The notes under the pieces are model-generated. The model was not told where the DNA came from, did not search any database, and saw only the letters and a program-made list of their open reading frames with translations. Below are positions 24,015-24,521 of a stretch of 24,521 nucleotides of DNA, one piece after another (positions within the stretch are counted from its first letter, which is position 1; every line of letters starts with the position of its first letter). Source of the stretch: Jeotgalicoccus sp036782755 (GTDB taxonomy: Bacteria; Bacillota; Bacilli; Staphylococcales; Salinicoccaceae); contig DAIPYL010000023.1 in the NCBI GenBank assembly GCA_036782755.1, positions 1-24,521 on the forward strand, given 5' to 3'. The translations under genes were made by a program, and so were the position numbers.

Positions 24015-24185
24015 CTATAATTTATGATTATCGCTCTGCCTGTCCTTCATCCACTGTTCATGCATTTCAGTCACTTTATCATCGAGTTTTTTAATCTGTT
24101 TGAACGTTATCAGGTTCAGGAAACAGAGAATTATTAAAGAAGTCAATGCCACAGCTGTGTCGTGATCCTGCGAAATGATTCTCAT
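24015..24185 (-). CDS. Small single-pass membrane protein (56 aa), unknown function
   Basis: The ATG at 24185 follows a strong ribosome site AAAGGAG with nine-base spacing. The protein begins MRIISQDHDT, has one membrane segment (about 11-28, AVALTSLIILCFLNLITF), then a charged, helix-prone C-terminal tail (KQIKKLDDKVTEMHEQWMKD) ending in DNHKL. The basic residues after the segment suggest the tail is cytoplasmic. It has its own promoter candidate and a roughly 90-nt structured leader. I do not recognise a family. It could be a regulatory or complex-stabilising micro-protein; no toxin partner is visible. Confidence 0.72.
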   Translation of the reverse strand: MRIISQDHDTAVALTSLIILCFLNLITFKQIKKLDDKVTEMHEQWMKDRQSDNHKL

Positions 24186-24218
24186 TTTATGATGCTCCTT
24201 TCACAATTTATGAGGTAA

Positions 24219-24262
24219 GCCACTGACGCTGTCCGATAAATCAGTTTGTTGGACAGTGTGGC
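24219..24262. promoter_or_regulatory. Hairpin in the leader of the small membrane protein gene
   Basis: GCCAC (24219-24223) pairs with GTGGC (24258-24262), and CTGTCC (24229-24234) with GGACAG (24251-24256), around a 16-base loop. On the plus strand it is followed by AATATTTTTTC and would resemble a terminator, though no plus-strand gene precedes it. On the minus strand it forms the 5' leader of the 56-aa gene, ending about 33 bases before its ATG. A role as attenuator or RNA-stability element is inference. Confidence 0.45.
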
Positions 24263-24276
24263 AATATTTTTTCTTC

Positions 24277-24304
24277 TATATAATAATCAATAACCTATTC
24301 TCAA
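24277..24304 (-). promoter_or_regulatory. Candidate promoter of the small membrane protein gene
   Basis: TTGAGA (24299-24304), 16 bases, then TATATA (24277-24282) on the minus strand resembles a sigma-A promoter. It lies just past the terminator of the CHAP gene and would produce a leader of about 85-90 nt. Confidence 0.45.
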
Positions 24305-24328
24305 ATTATTATTCAGATATATAAAAAT

Positions 24329-24369
24329 AGCGGAAAACAAATCTATATAGAATAGATCTGCTTCCCGCT
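24329..24369 (-). terminator. Intrinsic terminator of the CHAP-domain gene
   Basis: An 18-bp stem with three G-U pairs (starting AGCGGGAAGC on the minus strand and ending TTTTCCGCT) closes a TCTAT loop and is followed by ATTTTTAT. It starts 17 bases after the CHAP gene stop. Confidence 0.88.
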
Positions 24370-24386
24370 GATTATATTAATGTATA

Positions 24387-24521
24387 TTAGTGGATGAAGT
24401 TATGGCTTGAAACTTGAGAAGCACTGATAGTTCTCGTGTTCTTGTCGCCTAATCCGCCACCGAACTGCATTTCTGACACTAGGATTGACCCGTCGCCGTT
24501 AACGCGTTCAACAATTGCAAC
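24387..24521 (-). CDS. CHAP-domain protein, C-terminal fragment (cell-wall amidase/endopeptidase type)
   Basis: The frame enters from the right edge and gives 44 residues ending in a TAA at 24387. VAIVERVNGDGSILVSEM is the last strand pair of a CHAP (NlpC/P60-like) domain, with the closing RTISASQVSSHNFIH tail seen in staphylococcal SsaA-like and other CHAP-type wall hydrolases. The catalytic Cys, the signal peptide and any LysM or other domains are outside the window, so the exact family is not decided. The gene ends with a strong terminator and is on the same strand as the rest of the block. Confidence 0.85.
   Translation of the reverse strand, partial: VAIVERVNGDGSILVSEMQFGGGLGDKNTRTISASQVSSHNFIH

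Noticed and set aside
1..24521. CRISPR array, insertion sequence, prophage or toxin-antitoxin pair
   Set aside because: No regular spaced repeats, transposase or integrase motifs, or paired small toxin genes are visible. The gene order is conserved core.

Overview
The window reads as a chromosomal core segment of a low-to-moderate GC Firmicute in the family Staphylococcaceae. The gene order hprK-lgt-acyltransferase-TPR-trxB-rapZ-yvcK-whiA, then clpP, a TIGR01777 epimerase and the pgk-tpiA-gpmI-eno glycolytic block, is the arrangement I know from Staphylococcus, and the uvrBA-csbA block lies where expected. The protein sequences look more like the Jeotgalicoccus/Salinicoccus side of the family than like S. 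aureus. That genus-level placement is an inference from memory and has not been searched.

Layout: 17-4856 (minus) is the lower-glycolysis operon pgk-tpiA-gpmI-eno with a terminator. The cggR-gapA pair that normally leads this operon is absent. In its place is a 214-nt intergene holding a long 86-nt hairpin and a promoter with an inverted repeat. 5071-6684 (minus) is tRNA-Arg(CCG) followed almost without a gap by a two-subunit ThrE-type exporter and a glutaredoxin-like protein. 6685-6881 is a divergent control region with a perfect CtsR box. 6882-8475 (plus) holds clpP and the epimerase, the only plus-strand genes. 8491-8580 is a short tandem repeat.

8644-16282 (minus) holds two operons: hprK-lgt-acyltransferase-TPR-trxB, and rapZ-yvcK-whiA. 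Intrinsic terminators are followed at once by the next -10 box. 16383-22354 (minus) is uvrB-uvrA-DUF4097, with an SOS/LexA box upstream of uvrB. 22432-23914 (minus) is tlpA/resA-like, HD hydrolase and csbA. 24015-24185 (minus) is a 56-residue single-pass membrane protein with a structured leader. The right edge carries the 3' end of a CHAP-domain (cell-wall hydrolase-like) gene.

The themes are central carbon metabolism and its control (glycolysis, HPr kinase, the GlmR/RapZ regulators), protein quality control (ClpP/CtsR), thiol redox (trxB, glutaredoxin-like and TlpA-like proteins), DNA repair (UvrAB) and the envelope (Lgt, CsbA, the LiaX/YvlB-like DUF4097 protein, CHAP). I see no CRISPR array, insertion sequence, prophage or toxin system. 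The least explained parts are the hairpin before pgk, the tRNA-thrE junction, the tandem repeat after the epimerase, the small membrane protein with its leader, and the palindrome before the tlpA-like gene.
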